From positions 1 to 41,161 of the IMG/VR virus record IMGVR_UViG_3300005356_000011: a stretch of DNA of 41,161 nt. One strand, given 5' to 3'. The notes under the pieces are model-generated. The model was given only the letters and a program-made list of their open reading frames with translations, was not told where the DNA came from and searched no databases. Made by a program: the position numbers and the translations under genes. Origin of the DNA: a virus. Below, piece after piece: positions 1-7,929 of this stretch (its first letter is position 1; every line of letters begins with the position of its first letter).

Positions 1-621
1 GAAACATGGACGCAGCATTTCACCGGGCCGGGATGGCAGACGATCAACGATCAGATCGCTGCCGGGTTCCCGATCTACGCCCAGCCGGCCAATACGACGC
101 CGGCCCTAGTTTCCTGGGAGTACGACTACATCAACCCATTGCCGCCGCTGATGGTGTCGGCCGATGCGACTTATGACGTGCTGGCACCGGCGCCCACCGT
201 GACGATGCGCCTGTGGGCCAAGCTCTCGGGCGGGTCGACCTGGATCCTCATGCAGGAAGCGCTCGATTCCGCCGCGAGCTTGTTGCCGGCAAACACCCGG
301 TACGTCAAGGTTGATACTGAGGTCGCCACCAGTGCGGACAAGAAGGGCATGGTGCTGCTGACGGCCGTCTCCTATCGCATTGATGTCAAGTACAAGGACG
401 ATTCCGGGATTGCCACGACTGACGCAAGCGGGCAATGCGTGGTTGTTTTCAACGTGGACTTTTTAGATATCCGCGGAGTTTCGATTACCAGCATGGACGC
501 GAATATCACCTATGGCCGGGCCATCATTGCCTTCGATCAGCAGAGCATGACGGTCTACACGTTTGGCGCAACAGGCTTACCCGCGGGCGGCAAGTTCTCG
601 TGGATTGTCAAAGGGGTTTGA
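1..621 (+). CDS. C-terminal part of J-like tail tip protein (5' part at 37416-41161)
   Basis: The frame is open from base 1 (ETWTQHFTGPGWQ...) to a TGA at 619-621. The first 29 bases repeat at 41124-41152 in the same reading frame as the large ORF starting at 37416. This is therefore the last 206 residues of that protein, which would be 1442 residues when joined. No start codon is needed here. The segment looks beta-rich, ends in ...GGKFSWIVKGV, and has no motif I recognise. In J-type proteins the extreme C-terminus often contacts the receptor. The tail fibre gene starts 2 bases after the stop, so both are probably translated from one late transcript. The joining is well supported; the receptor role is inference. 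Confidence 0.85.
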   Translation, partial: ETWTQHFTGPGWQTINDQIAAGFPIYAQPANTTPALVSWEYDYINPLPPLMVSADATYDVLAPAPTVTMRLWAKLSGGSTWILMQEALDSAASLLPANTRYVKVDTEVATSADKKGMVLLTAVSYRIDVKYKDDSGIATTDASGQCVVVFNVDFLDIRGVSITSMDANITYGRAIIAFDQQSMTVYTFGATGLPAGGKFSWIVKGV

Positions 622-622
622 A

Positions 623-2167
623 ATGACGATTGACTATGCCCATCCCTTGCCGGCCGACCTTTACGACTCGGCCACCCAACCGGACGTTTTGGAATACATC
701 CGCGACAACATGACGGCCAATGCCAAGTGGCTCGAAGGCATGGATCCGGCCGGCAAGCAAACCGGGTTCAAGCGGATCAATAGCGGACTGCTCGAGGAAT
801 GGAACGGGACGGCATGGGTGAGCAAGGCTCTTGGTTATGTGCCGAAGACGGGCGCAACCGATATCACGGGTTCGCTTGGAATGCAGACAACGAGCTTTGG
901 CGGCTATCAAGTCCACATTACGGATGCTCCAGCCAACAAGAAGAAAACCATGATGGCCGGGCAAAGCGACGGGCAGAGTTATTTTGGGCAATTGAATGAT
1001 GCAGGAAGCACATGGACCGCCGGAATGAGAATAGGCGCCGATGGCAAGGCTTACGATATTGCAAGTGGCTTGCCATTCGTGACGACCAATCCGGTAGGGG
1101 CGTATTTGCCGCTGACGGGCGGAACGTTGACAGGACAGCTAAATATTTCGCCTGGTGCTGGGCAGGATGCCAGACTGGCCGTGAACGCGCCAAGCTCGGG
1201 CAAAGATGCACTGATCTTGTTTCAGGCTAATAATCTTAGCCGTTGGGCTCTTTCCAAGGACACAGGTGCGGAATCAGGCAGCAACGCTGGGAGTGATTTT
1301 GTAATATGGCGGTATAACGATGCAGGGATCATCGTAAGCCCACCGGTAGTGTCTATCGCGCGCGCTACCGGCGCAATGAATTTCAGTACGGGCTTTCTGA
1401 GCCTGAATACGCCAGGATCATCGGGGCAATGCCTGCTGACGCTCAATTCAGCTAGTAGCACGGATGCTTGTTATATCGTGTCGTCTCGATTGGGTTTGCA
1501 GCGGTGGTTGATAGGGATGGGCATTGCTGGGGCGGGGGGTGAATTCACTATCCAGAATTATGACGACGCCGGGACTTACAAAGGAATGCCGTTTATCATA
1601 AATAGGAGTACAAGCGATGTGACGATTCAAGGCGGCAATACAGGGCAAACATTGAAGGTGGTTGCAACTGGTGGAGTGGGCCCTGCAATCCAACTGTTTT
1701 GTACAGGTGTCACGACCACAACTCTGCGTATCAATCCAGCGACTGGCGCATTAGGTATTCTTAACGGTGCATCCACCGAAGTTCTGAAAATGGAAGATAG
1801 CGGACGTTTGTCCAGCAGCTATGGCTATGGCTGCCGTAACGGCACATCGGGTGCAACTTCAGGCTACACGTTCAATATCTGGTATGACGGCAATGTCTGG
1901 ATCGTCATCGACAACCTGAAGCTGAAGGTGACGGTGGCAGCGCTGTTCGCGGACGAAGAAATCGCCAAGGCGGAACCGCAGAAACTCGAGCCGAAGTGGT
2001 TCGACGCCTTGCAACCCCAGGTTACCCTTTCATCGTCCGAGTTGATCCCGGAGGGAAAACTGGCCGGGCTTATTCCTGGTGATCCTGAGCCGAGCCTATT
2101 ACTTGGCCAGATGATTTTGCAGATTCAGGACTTGAAGCGCCGCATCAGCGCACTCGAGGCAGCATGA
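623..2167 (+). CDS. Tail fibre protein
   Basis: A 514-residue protein predicted to form a trimeric fibre at the tail tip that binds the cell surface. The N-terminus (VLEYIRDNMTANAKWLEGMD, then a segment with ...EEWNGTAWVSKALGYVPKTG) resembles attachment regions of phage fibres. The motif YLPLTGGTLTGQL, about residues 155-167, is a hallmark repeat of tail fibres and pyocin fibres. The centre is Ser/Thr/Gly-rich and beta-like. The end, LLGQMILQIQDLKRRISALEA, is a short coiled coil that may register the trimer. The ATG at 623 follows the upstream TGA by one base. An in-frame upstream ATG at 563 lies inside the preceding gene and is rejected. Confidence 0.85.
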   Translation: MTIDYAHPLPADLYDSATQPDVLEYIRDNMTANAKWLEGMDPAGKQTGFKRINSGLLEEWNGTAWVSKALGYVPKTGATDITGSLGMQTTSFGGYQVHITDAPANKKKTMMAGQSDGQSYFGQLNDAGSTWTAGMRIGADGKAYDIASGLPFVTTNPVGAYLPLTGGTLTGQLNISPGAGQDARLAVNAPSSGKDALILFQANNLSRWALSKDTGAESGSNAGSDFVIWRYNDAGIIVSPPVVSIARATGAMNFSTGFLSLNTPGSSGQCLLTLNSASSTDACYIVSSRLGLQRWLIGMGIAGAGGEFTIQNYDDAGTYKGMPFIINRSTSDVTIQGGNTGQTLKVVATGGVGPAIQLFCTGVTTTTLRINPATGALGILNGASTEVLKMEDSGRLSSSYGYGCRNGTSGATSGYTFNIWYDGNVWIVIDNLKLKVTVAALFADEEIAKAEPQKLEPKWFDALQPQVTLSSSELIPEGKLAGLIPGDPEPSLLLGQMILQIQDLKRRISALEAA

Positions 2168-2182
2168 CAAAAGGAGATTGAA

Positions 2183-2413
2183 ATGGAAAAACAGTATGAG
2201 TTCAAATTCAGCGCAAGCGCCGTGGGCTACATCCTGGCGCTGTTGAACAAGCGCCCGCGTGAAGAATCGAACGAGTTTTACCTGGCCATTGAACGAATGG
2301 TCAAGGAGCAGGACGAAGAAGCCGAGAAGGGCGTTTCCGAAAGCCAGGTGATGCCGGCCGGAATGCTGGCGGCCAGTAAACCCCATGGCAACGGCAAACC
2401 GCCGGAAATTTGA
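2183..2413 (+). CDS. Small hypothetical protein in fibre operon
   Basis: A 76-residue charged protein with a good ribosome site (AAAGGAG, 2170-2176) before ATG 2183. It begins MEKQYEFKFSASAVGYILALL and continues with a helical, Glu-rich middle. This resembles small phage proteins that follow fibre genes, but I do not recognise a named family. There is no signal peptide or membrane segment. It sits 15 bases after the tail fibre and 11 bases before a small membrane protein, so it is co-transcribed with both. A chaperone or virion role is possible but unsupported. Confidence 0.6.
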   Translation: MEKQYEFKFSASAVGYILALLNKRPREESNEFYLAIERMVKEQDEEAEKGVSESQVMPAGMLAASKPHGNGKPPEI

Positions 2414-2424
2414 AGGGAAACATC

Positions 2425-2580
2425 ATGCTGTTCATTTCCGCCGGGCTGACGCTTGCCGCGCTGGTCTTCTTCATCCTGGCCGCCGCCGGCTTTCCGCCGA
2501 ACAAGACCCTGCAACAGGTGGCCATCGGGCTCGCCTGCCTGGCAGCTGCGCAACTCGCCGCCGGAATCTTGGTGGCCTGA
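2425..2580 (+). CDS. Small two-helix membrane protein (holin-like size)
   Basis: A 51-residue ORF starts at ATG 2425, preceded by GAAGGGA. It is almost entirely hydrophobic: segment one is about residues 2-21 (LFISAGLTLAALVFFILAAA), followed by a short loop with PPNKT, and segment two is about residues 29-50 (VAIGLACLAAAQLAAGILVA). Two closely spaced membrane spans in about 50 residues fit a small class II holin, but many phages carry similar proteins of unknown role beside fibre genes. No endolysin lies next to it, so the holin idea is only tentative. Confidence 0.55.
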   Translation: MLFISAGLTLAALVFFILAAAGFPPNKTLQQVAIGLACLAAAQLAAGILVA

Positions 2581-2589
2581 AAGGGGAAC

Positions 2590-2961
2590 GTGATGATTCC
2601 GGGCAAGTATTCCCTGTTGCTCTACCGCGGCGACACCTGGCGCGTCGACTTCCTGCTTTGGGTAGATGCGGCCAAGACCGAGCCGGCTGATCTGACGGGA
2701 GTCACGGCCGCCGCTGAGATCCGCGACAAGTCCGCCGGCCTGAAAATCACGCCTATCACGTTGACGATCACGTTGCCGAACATGATCTCGGCGGTCCTGT
2801 CGCCGGCGGAAACCGCGCATCTGCCGATGTCGGGCGTCTGGGACTTGCAGCTGACGCGGGCCAATGGCGACATCCAGACGATCCTGGCCGGCCTGGTCAC
2901 GGTGACATCGGACGTCACGGCATCGATCCCGGTTCCGCGGGCCATGGTGAGGCAATCATGA
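2590..2961 (+). CDS. Tail/baseplate-associated Ig-like protein
   Basis: A 123-residue protein. GTG 2590 or the following ATG 2593 may be the start (SD AAAGGGG at 2580-2586, the more usual spacing favouring 2593). The pattern ([52 protein letters not shown], then VTSDVT) is that of a small beta-sandwich family commonly found just before collagen-like and fibre genes in siphophages. It probably links adhesins to the tail tip. The stop overlaps the next start by four bases (ATGA, 2958-2961), which suggests translational coupling. The family match is from memory; the adhesin-adaptor role is inference. Confidence 0.65.
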   Translation: MMIPGKYSLLLYRGDTWRVDFLLWVDAAKTEPADLTGVTAAAEIRDKSAGLKITPITLTITLPNMISAVLSPAETAHLPMSGVWDLQLTRANGDIQTILAGLVTVTSDVTASIPVPRAMVRQS

Positions 2962-3719
2962 CAACCGTTATTGACACCATCGTCATCGAAGTCCTGACGC
3001 CGGACGAAGTGGAGTCTGTCGACGTGGTGGTGGGCACTACGGGACCAATGGGGCCGCCTGGTCCAGCGGGTCCACAAGGCGACGATGGAGCACCAGGCCC
3101 TGCTGGTCCAGCTTCGACGGTTCCGGGGCCCCAAGGCCCTCCTGGGCCGGCTGGCGCGGCTTCTACGGTGCCAGGTCCAGCAGGTCCGCCGGGTGCCACC
3201 GGGCCGCAGGGTCCACAGGGTCCACAGGGTCCGGCGGGGGGCACTGCCTACACCAATTCCGAAACGGAGCCGGCGACAAAGGTGCTGGGGGATCGCTGGT
3301 ACGTGCCTTCCACGGCGCGGCTTTACACGTACGTCAACGATGGCACCTCGAGCCAATGGGCGGAACTGCCTGGTGCTGCTCTCCAGTCCTATGACCTGGG
3401 TGGTGGTTGTACTGGCGCACCGACCGCATCGCTGGTGCTGATGCGCTACCCGTTCCCGCGTGCTGCGTCATTCCCGGCCGGGCTCACCAATAGCAAGGGC
3501 GTGGCGGCGACGGCAGCGACGGCCCAGACGGATTTCAACCTCCTCAAGAACGGTGTCTCCTTCGGCTCGATGCGATTCGCTGCGGCGGGCACCGTGGCGA
3601 CGTTCATTGCAGCTTCGGCGACATCGTTTGCCGTGGGCGACGTTTTGACGGTGACAGCGCCCGGAACGCCGGACGCTAGTTTGGCAAATATCGGCTTCAC
3701 CTTGGCTGGGACGAGGTGA
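2958..3719 (+). CDS. Collagen-like fibre protein
   Basis: A 253-residue protein. Residues 1-28 match the N-terminal short beta segment of phage collagen fibres ([18 protein letters not shown]). About residues 29-93 are Gly-X-Y triplets ([13 protein letters not shown]..., interrupted by ASTV), expected to form a collagen triple helix. The C-terminal 150 residues are a beta-like globular head ([18 protein letters not shown], then a segment ending GFTLAGTR). Such heads often bind ligands or trimerise the collagen. It is coupled to the upstream gene and followed at 3 bases by the discoidin-like gene. This is a structural fibre, probably surface-exposed. Confidence 0.8.
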   Translation: MTTVIDTIVIEVLTPDEVESVDVVVGTTGPMGPPGPAGPQGDDGAPGPAGPASTVPGPQGPPGPAGAASTVPGPAGPPGATGPQGPQGPQGPAGGTAYTNSETEPATKVLGDRWYVPSTARLYTYVNDGTSSQWAELPGAALQSYDLGGGCTGAPTASLVLMRYPFPRAASFPAGLTNSKGVAATAATAQTDFNLLKNGVSFGSMRFAAAGTVATFIAASATSFAVGDVLTVTAPGTPDASLANIGFTLAGTR

Positions 3720-3722
3720 ACC

Positions 3723-4634
3723 ATGGCAGCGCACCGCTATTGGCGCTTGTACATCACGGCAACCGTTGGCGGCGGGCTGGCTGCAATTGATGAAGTTGAA
3801 TTTCTTGGGATTGTGAATGGAGCACTACTCGCGCCTACTGGTGTTGCTATTTCATCATCAGAGTTTAATGCTTCATGGATTGATGACCAAGCCTTCAACA
3901 GGGCGGGCGGTTCATGGGCGAGCCTCAATACTGCGCCGCCACATTGGATTGGATATGACTTCGGGATAAGCAAGAGCTATGACATCGTTTCGGTCGCTCT
4001 TACCGTTTCCGGTTCAGACACTTCGTGGATGGCGTCTTCGTTCAATGTGCAGTATTCAGACAACGGCTCGACTTGGACGACTGCATGGAGCGTCAGTGGC
4101 GCAACGGGATGGGGAATAGCCGAGCGAAGGGCCTTCACCAATGGGACCGGATTGCCTTCTGTTTCGAAGCAGGCGTGGCGCATCAAAGTGACGAATACGC
4201 ATGCCTTTTCCACCGTCATGGAGGTGGCTTCATTGCAGTGGCGCACAAGCGTAGGGGGTGCAGATCAAGCAAGCGGTGGATTTCCATTTCAATCGAGTTT
4301 TCATACCTATGCTCTTCAGGCAGACAAGGCCTATGACGGTAACAGCACTACTTATTGGCGTAATGCCCCAAGCGAAGGCAATACTTCTGGTGTGATTGGC
4401 TACGGTTTCAGTAGTGCAAAAAACATCGTTGAACTTGTAATGACCGCGCGTAGCGATAATGCCAACGGTGCGCCAAAAACGTTTACCGTCGAGTATTGGG
4501 ACGGTTCAGCCTGGATCGTTACCAACACCTATACAGCAAGTGCATGGGCGGTTGGAGAGACAAAGATTTTTAGTGTGTCGGGCGGCGGTGCGCCTACGGG
4601 CGACTCTGTGCAACGCTACATCGTCAACGGCTGA
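3723..4634 (+). CDS. Double discoidin (F5/8 type C)-like adhesin
   Basis: A 303-residue protein with two repeats of a discoidin-like beta-sandwich, about residues 5-170 and 175-298. Repeat one carries YWRLYITA, AAIDEVEFLG, a segment with HWIGYDFG, then FNVQYSDNGSTWTT. Repeat two carries KAYDGNSTTYWRN, GYGFSSAKNIVEL and FTVEYWDGSAWIV. This family (galactose-binding-like fold) binds glycans or lipid headgroups, so the protein is probably a carbohydrate-binding adhesin on the tail fibre complex. The DNA is visibly more A+T-rich than flanking genes, which suggests separate acquisition. It starts 3 bases after the collagen-like gene. Confidence 0.75.
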   Translation: MAAHRYWRLYITATVGGGLAAIDEVEFLGIVNGALLAPTGVAISSSEFNASWIDDQAFNRAGGSWASLNTAPPHWIGYDFGISKSYDIVSVALTVSGSDTSWMASSFNVQYSDNGSTWTTAWSVSGATGWGIAERRAFTNGTGLPSVSKQAWRIKVTNTHAFSTVMEVASLQWRTSVGGADQASGGFPFQSSFHTYALQADKAYDGNSTTYWRNAPSEGNTSGVIGYGFSSAKNIVELVMTARSDNANGAPKTFTVEYWDGSAWIVTNTYTASAWAVGETKIFSVSGGGAPTGDSVQRYIVNG

Positions 4635-4637
4635 ACC

Positions 4638-5939
4638 ATGGACTTCCCCGACTCCCCTTCCATCGGCGCAACCGTGAATAACGGTATCTCCACCTGGGAG
4701 TGGAATGGCAAGCAGTGGGAAAGGGCAGGGACGGGCGGCGGTGGTGGCGGGGGCGGTGGCACCGACAGTCCTACTTATCGCTACTTGCGGGCCGGCGCTT
4801 CAGGTGGTGGGGATGGCCTGTCCTGGTCGACCGCATGGAACAACCTTAGCCAAGCCAGCGGCCTTACTGCCGGGCAGACCCTATGGATGGCGGGTGGCAC
4901 TTATCCAAACGGATCGATGGCCGCGGGTGGTAGTTCTGGCAATCCCGTCACCTACAAGGCAGCGACTTCGACCAGTCATGGCACGGCGATCGGCTGGGTT
5001 GCGGCCACGATGGCGGTCGACGGTGCTGCTGGGCCGGTGACGTTCACCAACGGCATCCAGGTGGGAACCAGTTTCATCACCATCGACGGGCAGACTCGTA
5101 CGTCACTCACTGCTGGTCACGGCATTCGTGCGATGGCCGGTGATGACGGTGGCGACAATCCCAAGATCAGGGCATATGGGACGCTCAAAAACAACCTGAC
5201 GATTCGCTATGTCCGCTGCAGCGAGGTCACGAGCCCCAACGCCAAAGACGTCGACGGGCTCCAGGGCAACGGCAACAACCTGCTGGTTGAGTATTGCTTC
5301 TTCCAGAACAACGATAACGACGATGCGGTCGGCACCCATGGCGACGGGATCCAGTGGTTCAGCGGCGACAACATCACCGTCCGTTATTCCTTCTTCCGCC
5401 ATTGCGGCCAGCACATCACATTTGGCTGGACCACCGAAGACCCGACGACCGTTTCGAACGTGTCGATCTACTACAACGTCTTCGACGATCTCGACGCCGG
5501 CTCAGGACGCTCCGCAGGCTGGGCGCTGAATGCGGGCGGCAGTGATCCGGGGCAGGCCTTCATCAGCAATTTCAAGTTCTGGAATAACACCATCGGGCAT
5601 ATCACTGCAGCGAACCTGTTCGCGCTCTACCCAAATAGCCAGCGCGGGAACATCAATGTACGCAACAATGCCTTCTACAACACTCAGTGCAATGAGTTCG
5701 CCGCGACTGTTCACAGCTTCAACGGCTATCACAACGGCTCGAGCGGTGCCTGCACCAACATCCCGACCGAGACGGGACGTGTCCTGGCCGACCTGGGTTT
5801 CGTGAATGCGCCGACTGGCGACTACCGGCTCACCAGCGGCTCGCCATTGCGCGGAGTCGGCAACAGTCTCGGACTGGCGATGGACATCCTCGGCAACACA
5901 GTGCCGGCCGTCCCGGATATCGGGGCCTTTCAGTTTTGA
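4638..5939 (+). CDS. Right-handed beta-helix (pectate-lyase-like) tailspike protein, copy 1
   Basis: A 433-residue protein. An N-terminal segment with [12 protein letters not shown] is common in phage virion proteins. It is followed by a run of nine glycines (about residues 33-41), then a beta-helix domain starting [12 protein letters not shown]. Repeating short strands with Asn/Asp turns ([51 protein letters not shown]) are typical of parallel beta-helix enzymes that cut surface polysaccharide. It ends in the family signature VPDIGAFQF. The paralogue at 12674-14230 shares the whole helix. No catalytic residues can be assigned by eye. It starts 3 bases after the discoidin-like gene. Confidence 0.75.
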   Translation: MDFPDSPSIGATVNNGISTWEWNGKQWERAGTGGGGGGGGGTDSPTYRYLRAGASGGGDGLSWSTAWNNLSQASGLTAGQTLWMAGGTYPNGSMAAGGSSGNPVTYKAATSTSHGTAIGWVAATMAVDGAAGPVTFTNGIQVGTSFITIDGQTRTSLTAGHGIRAMAGDDGGDNPKIRAYGTLKNNLTIRYVRCSEVTSPNAKDVDGLQGNGNNLLVEYCFFQNNDNDDAVGTHGDGIQWFSGDNITVRYSFFRHCGQHITFGWTTEDPTTVSNVSIYYNVFDDLDAGSGRSAGWALNAGGSDPGQAFISNFKFWNNTIGHITAANLFALYPNSQRGNINVRNNAFYNTQCNEFAATVHSFNGYHNGSSGACTNIPTETGRVLADLGFVNAPTGDYRLTSGSPLRGVGNSLGLAMDILGNTVPAVPDIGAFQF

Positions 5940-6247
5940 AACCCGTGGCCACCATCATCATCGCATCGTCGCTCGTGAATGCGTGCATGGTGATACGCGG
6001 GCCGTGCAGCGTGACGCCGGTGTCATATGAGTGCACTGATGGTGGCCGGGTACGATTGGTTTGGCCCGTGCGTCTGTTCGACTTGCGAGTTTCCGCTAGC
6101 CCACAAGGGGTGCAAGGCGTCCGAGGAAATCAAGGAAATCAGGGCGTGCAGGGCGTGCAAGGGGTTCAAGGGGTCCAGGGCGTACCCGGCATGCAAGGTG
6201 TTGACTGTCCGGATTCGCCGGGGATCAGGCCGCGGGATCGGAATTAG
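5936..6247 (+). CDS. Short GVQ collagen-like protein with possible lipobox
   Basis: An ORF of 103 residues from TTG 5936 (four-base TTGA overlap with the upstream stop); GTG 5945 is an alternative. The N-terminus has a hydrophobic stretch ending VNAC ([13 protein letters not shown]), which could be a lipoprotein signal. Residues about 57-86 are Gly-X-Y triplets, mostly GVQ, encoded by near-identical codons. The C-terminus is basic and short. There is no clear ribosome site. It may be a genuine short collagen-like lipoprotein or a decayed fibre gene. It is the last plus-strand gene before a convergent cluster. Confidence 0.45.
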   Translation: MKPVATIIIASSLVNACMVIRGPCSVTPVSYECTDGGRVRLVWPVRLFDLRVSASPQGVQGVRGNQGNQGVQGVQGVQGVQGVPGMQGVDCPDSPGIRPRDRN

Positions 6248-6267
6248 AAAAGGCCCCGAAGGGCCCT
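6248..6267 (-). terminator. Rho-independent terminator of the minus-strand lipoprotein operon
   Basis: The sequence AAAAGGCCCCGAAGGGCC contains a GGCCC/GGGCC stem with a CGAA (minus: TTCG) loop. Read on the minus strand, the stem is followed by TTTTC. It lies right after the stop of the minus-strand lipoprotein gene and right after the plus-strand stop at 6245-6247, so it separates the two convergent units. The U-tract is present only for minus-strand transcription. Confidence 0.7.
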
Positions 6268-6270
6268 GCG

Positions 6271-6540
6271 TCAGTTGATGGGCGTGAACCGATAATCGCT
6301 GGTCTTGCATCCGTCCACGTTCTTGCCCCATTCAAACGAACGTGAGAAACCGTTTTTCCAATACCAGAACGTCCAGTTGTGATAGTCATCTGAATCGAAT
6401 TTATCGATTTCTTCCGGGTTACGGCCGGCATCCTTTATCGTATCGTCCATCTTGTCATCGCAATTGTCGGCCAGTCCGCCGCCACCGCCACAAGCCGAAA
6501 GAGCAAAAGCCACCGAGCAGAGAATAAGTTTTAGTTTCAT
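6271..6540 (-). CDS. Small lipoprotein, possible superinfection-exclusion moron
   Basis: An 89-residue protein with a textbook lipoprotein signal: Met-Lys-Leu-Lys, hydrophobic core, lipobox LSAC with Cys17, then a Gly5 linker. The mature part is about 70 residues, acidic and aromatic (DDYHNWTFWYWKNGFS), with Cys27 and Cys78 that could form one disulfide. It should be anchored in the outer membrane facing the periplasm. Small phage lipoproteins of this kind (Llp of T5, Cor of N15/phi80) block receptor use by later phages. That role is inference, as I see no sequence match. It is the last gene of a minus-strand cluster and is followed by a terminator. Confidence 0.75.
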   Translation of the reverse strand: MKLKLILCSVAFALSACGGGGGLADNCDDKMDDTIKDAGRNPEEIDKFDSDDYHNWTFWYWKNGFSRSFEWGKNVDGCKTSDYRFTPIN

Positions 6541-6548
6541 GATGCGAG

Positions 6549-6719
6549 TTATCTAGTTTTCTGATGTTGTCGTTTCTGGTACAGCTGGGCCGCATAATCG
6601 CGGATCCGCGGTTCGTCTTCAGGGTGGGACCATAGGTTGCGGATTTCCTTGAGGCCCGCGGCCAGCCTGGAGAGGCGGAAGGCCTTCTGGCGCTCCGTGG
6701 AAGTCTTGGGAATCGTCAC
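6549..6719 (-). CDS. Small basic helical protein
   Basis: A 56-residue ORF starts with GTG at 6719-6717, overlapping the TGA of the upstream gene by four bases (GTGA), and ends with TAA at 6549-6551. The sequence begins VTIPKTSTERQKAFRLSRLA and continues KEIRNLWSHPEDEPRIRDYA before a Gln/Lys-rich tail. The pattern of an N-terminal basic helix, a short strand, then a helix after HPED resembles small ribbon-helix-helix-like proteins of phages and plasmids. A DNA-binding role is possible but unproven. Translational coupling supports that it is real. Confidence 0.6.
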   Translation of the reverse strand: MTIPKTSTERQKAFRLSRLAAGLKEIRNLWSHPEDEPRIRDYAAQLYQKRQHQKTR

Positions 6720-6916
6720 ATTCGATCCTGCATGACGGCAATGCTGCGGTAAATCGCTTCTATGGCGCTTGCGATTTCCTCGAGCACCATGGGCCCCAAG
6801 CCGGCTTTTTCACATATCACATATTCCTTGGAAAGGAAGGCCACAGTTGCCTGGAGTGAGTCGATGACTTGCTGCTGTTGTCGGCGGTCCATTCGTTGTT
6901 CCGTAGCGTTTGTCAA
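6716..6916 (-). CDS. Small helical hypothetical protein
   Basis: A 66-residue protein on the minus strand starting at ATG 6916. It is mostly helical, with RRQQQQVIDSLQATVAFLSK and LEEIASAIEAIYRSIAVMQ. No membrane segment or motif was recognised. It is coupled to the downstream 56-residue gene by a GTGA overlap. The length, cluster position and lack of an overlapping gene on the other strand support it. Its function is unknown. Confidence 0.55.
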   Translation of the reverse strand: MTNATEQRMDRRQQQQVIDSLQATVAFLSKEYVICEKAGLGPMVLEEIASAIEAIYRSIAVMQDRM

Positions 6917-6927
6917 TGAAAAAGGGC

Positions 6928-7056
6928 TTACGCCCTCTCAATAAGGTAGATGATTTCGCCGACTTGGCGATGATAGGCAACACCGGCCGAACGCTCATGA
7001 CCATTAACCCAAATGAGGGCGGTACGAACGTTGGTGATGATCTTGAATAGGTTCAT
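6928..7056 (-). CDS. Very small hypothetical protein
   Basis: A 42-residue ORF starting at ATG 7056-7054 (MNLFKIITNVRTALIWVNG) and ending VGEIIYLIERA. In-frame extension to ATG 7131 adds a stretch unlike protein (MALPCCVTSNVPVLF), so the shorter start is preferred. The sequence has an amphipathic strand pattern and no membrane span. Similar miniproteins are common in early regions of phages. It is 11 bases upstream of the 66-residue gene. Function unknown. Confidence 0.45.
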   Translation of the reverse strand: MNLFKIITNVRTALIWVNGHERSAGVAYHRQVGEIIYLIERA

Positions 7057-7158
7057 TTGCTGGGCTCTGTTGCGTTGTCGATGAATGAATAGTACGGGAA
7101 CGTTCGACGTAACGCAACAGGGTAAAGCCACTCAAACGCGGGGATCGTGAAATTGTTC

Positions 7159-7416
7159 TCAATGTCCCGGGCTATGGCTGGAGACGCCCGAGGCGGGCTC
7201 GATGTTCTCTGTAGCCCAAGTAGCGAAGTCGGCCGCCTTGGAGTGATCGACATCGGTCGAGACGTGGATCCGGCCGGTTTTCTGCTCTGCCAGGATGATC
7301 ATGAAACAGGCATCGACGCCAAGCACTTCCAGGCCGTTCACGATGAGGTCAGAAGCGGCACGGGCAAGATCGGCCATCGCCTGGCGGGTTTCTGCTTCAG
7401 ATAGAGGCACGGTCAT
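7159..7416 (-). CDS. Small hypothetical protein
   Basis: An 85-residue protein starting at ATG 7416-7414, overlapping the upstream stop by four bases (ATGA, 7413-7416). It begins MTVPLSEAETRQAMADLARA and continues with VLGVDACFMIILAEQKTG and a segment with HVSTDVDHSKAADF. The pattern of an N-terminal helix followed by a beta hairpin with an acidic/His loop is consistent with a small soluble domain. I do not recognise the family. The longer in-frame ORF to 7566 is rejected because it would run inside the upstream gene. Confidence 0.6.
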   Translation of the reverse strand: MTVPLSEAETRQAMADLARAASDLIVNGLEVLGVDACFMIILAEQKTGRIHVSTDVDHSKAADFATWATENIEPASGVSSHSPGH

Positions 7417-7814
7417 TCCTTGATTGATGTTGGCCCGACCATCCAGGCCGGCGGGGTGGGAAAAGACTGGCCGACAGGCCGCCACAGGTGCAGCGTGAAC
7501 GGGTGGCAATTCACGTACTGTGATTCCGCCGGGTGGTACTGGATCACCACATCCTCGGCATCCCAAAACATCCGCTTGATGTGCGCCATCATTGGCCAGG
7601 TGGGACAGGCCAGCCCGGACATCGAAACCGAAACGTGTTCCCAGCCATCACCGTCAGATGCAACGGTGCGCAATCGCATGCTTCTGCCGGGATAGGGGAT
7701 GACGAAGACGCCGTTGTTCCCCGCGGCATCGCTCGACGCCATGCGGCCATTGCGCACCCGGTACTGGTGGGGAACGTGGAACATCCGGCGAAGGATAGAG
7801 GCAGAAGCCCACAT
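7413..7814 (-). CDS. DUF7694-like phage protein
   Basis: A 133-residue protein. The C-terminal half carries a recognisable pattern: WEHVSVSMSG, CPTWPMMAHIKRMFWDAEDV, VIQYHPAESQYVN, CHPFTLHLWRP, then FPTPPAWMVG. From memory this is the DUF7694 family found in many phages and of unknown function. It is the first gene of the minus cluster that runs to 6271 and is coupled to the next by ATGA. Its promoter should lie in 7815-7929, divergent from the recombination operon. Confidence 0.75.
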   Translation of the reverse strand: MWASASILRRMFHVPHQYRVRNGRMASSDAAGNNGVFVIPYPGRSMRLRTVASDGDGWEHVSVSMSGLACPTWPMMAHIKRMFWDAEDVVIQYHPAESQYVNCHPFTLHLWRPVGQSFPTPPAWMVGPTSIKE

Positions 7815-7874
7815 TGTCTAGCGTGTCTCTGTTGCTCTGTTCGCCCTAGGTGTTTCCACCAGCATGTGACTGAC

Positions 7875-7903
7875 TTGCGCCAGCCGTCCCCGTTGCCTAG
7901 ACT
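7875..7903 (+). promoter_or_regulatory. Possible promoter for the recombination operon
   Basis: TTGCGC at 7875-7880 and TAGACT at 7898-7903 are separated by 17 bases, in the 115-base gap between divergent genes. The match to sigma-70 consensus is moderate (TTG..., TA.A.T). The gap is otherwise featureless. A promoter is needed here because upstream genes point the other way. Confidence 0.35.
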
Positions 7904-7929
7904 GGTCCCCCTACGGGCAACCAGAAAGC

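Noticed and set aside
1-29. Short direct terminal repeats as true phage ends
   Set aside because: The repeat lies in the middle of one gene and continues in frame across the join, and the right copy is followed by artefactual sequence, so assembly overlap explains it better.
2915-3244. Collagen-like minus-strand protein (GPCGPCG)
   Set aside because: The antisense of Gly-Pro-Pro codons also reads as Gly/Pro, so this is a mirror of the plus-strand collagen repeat.
3977-4246. Minus-strand 89-residue frame opposite the discoidin-like gene
   Set aside because: No ribosome site or motif, and the plus strand carries a clear two-repeat protein here.
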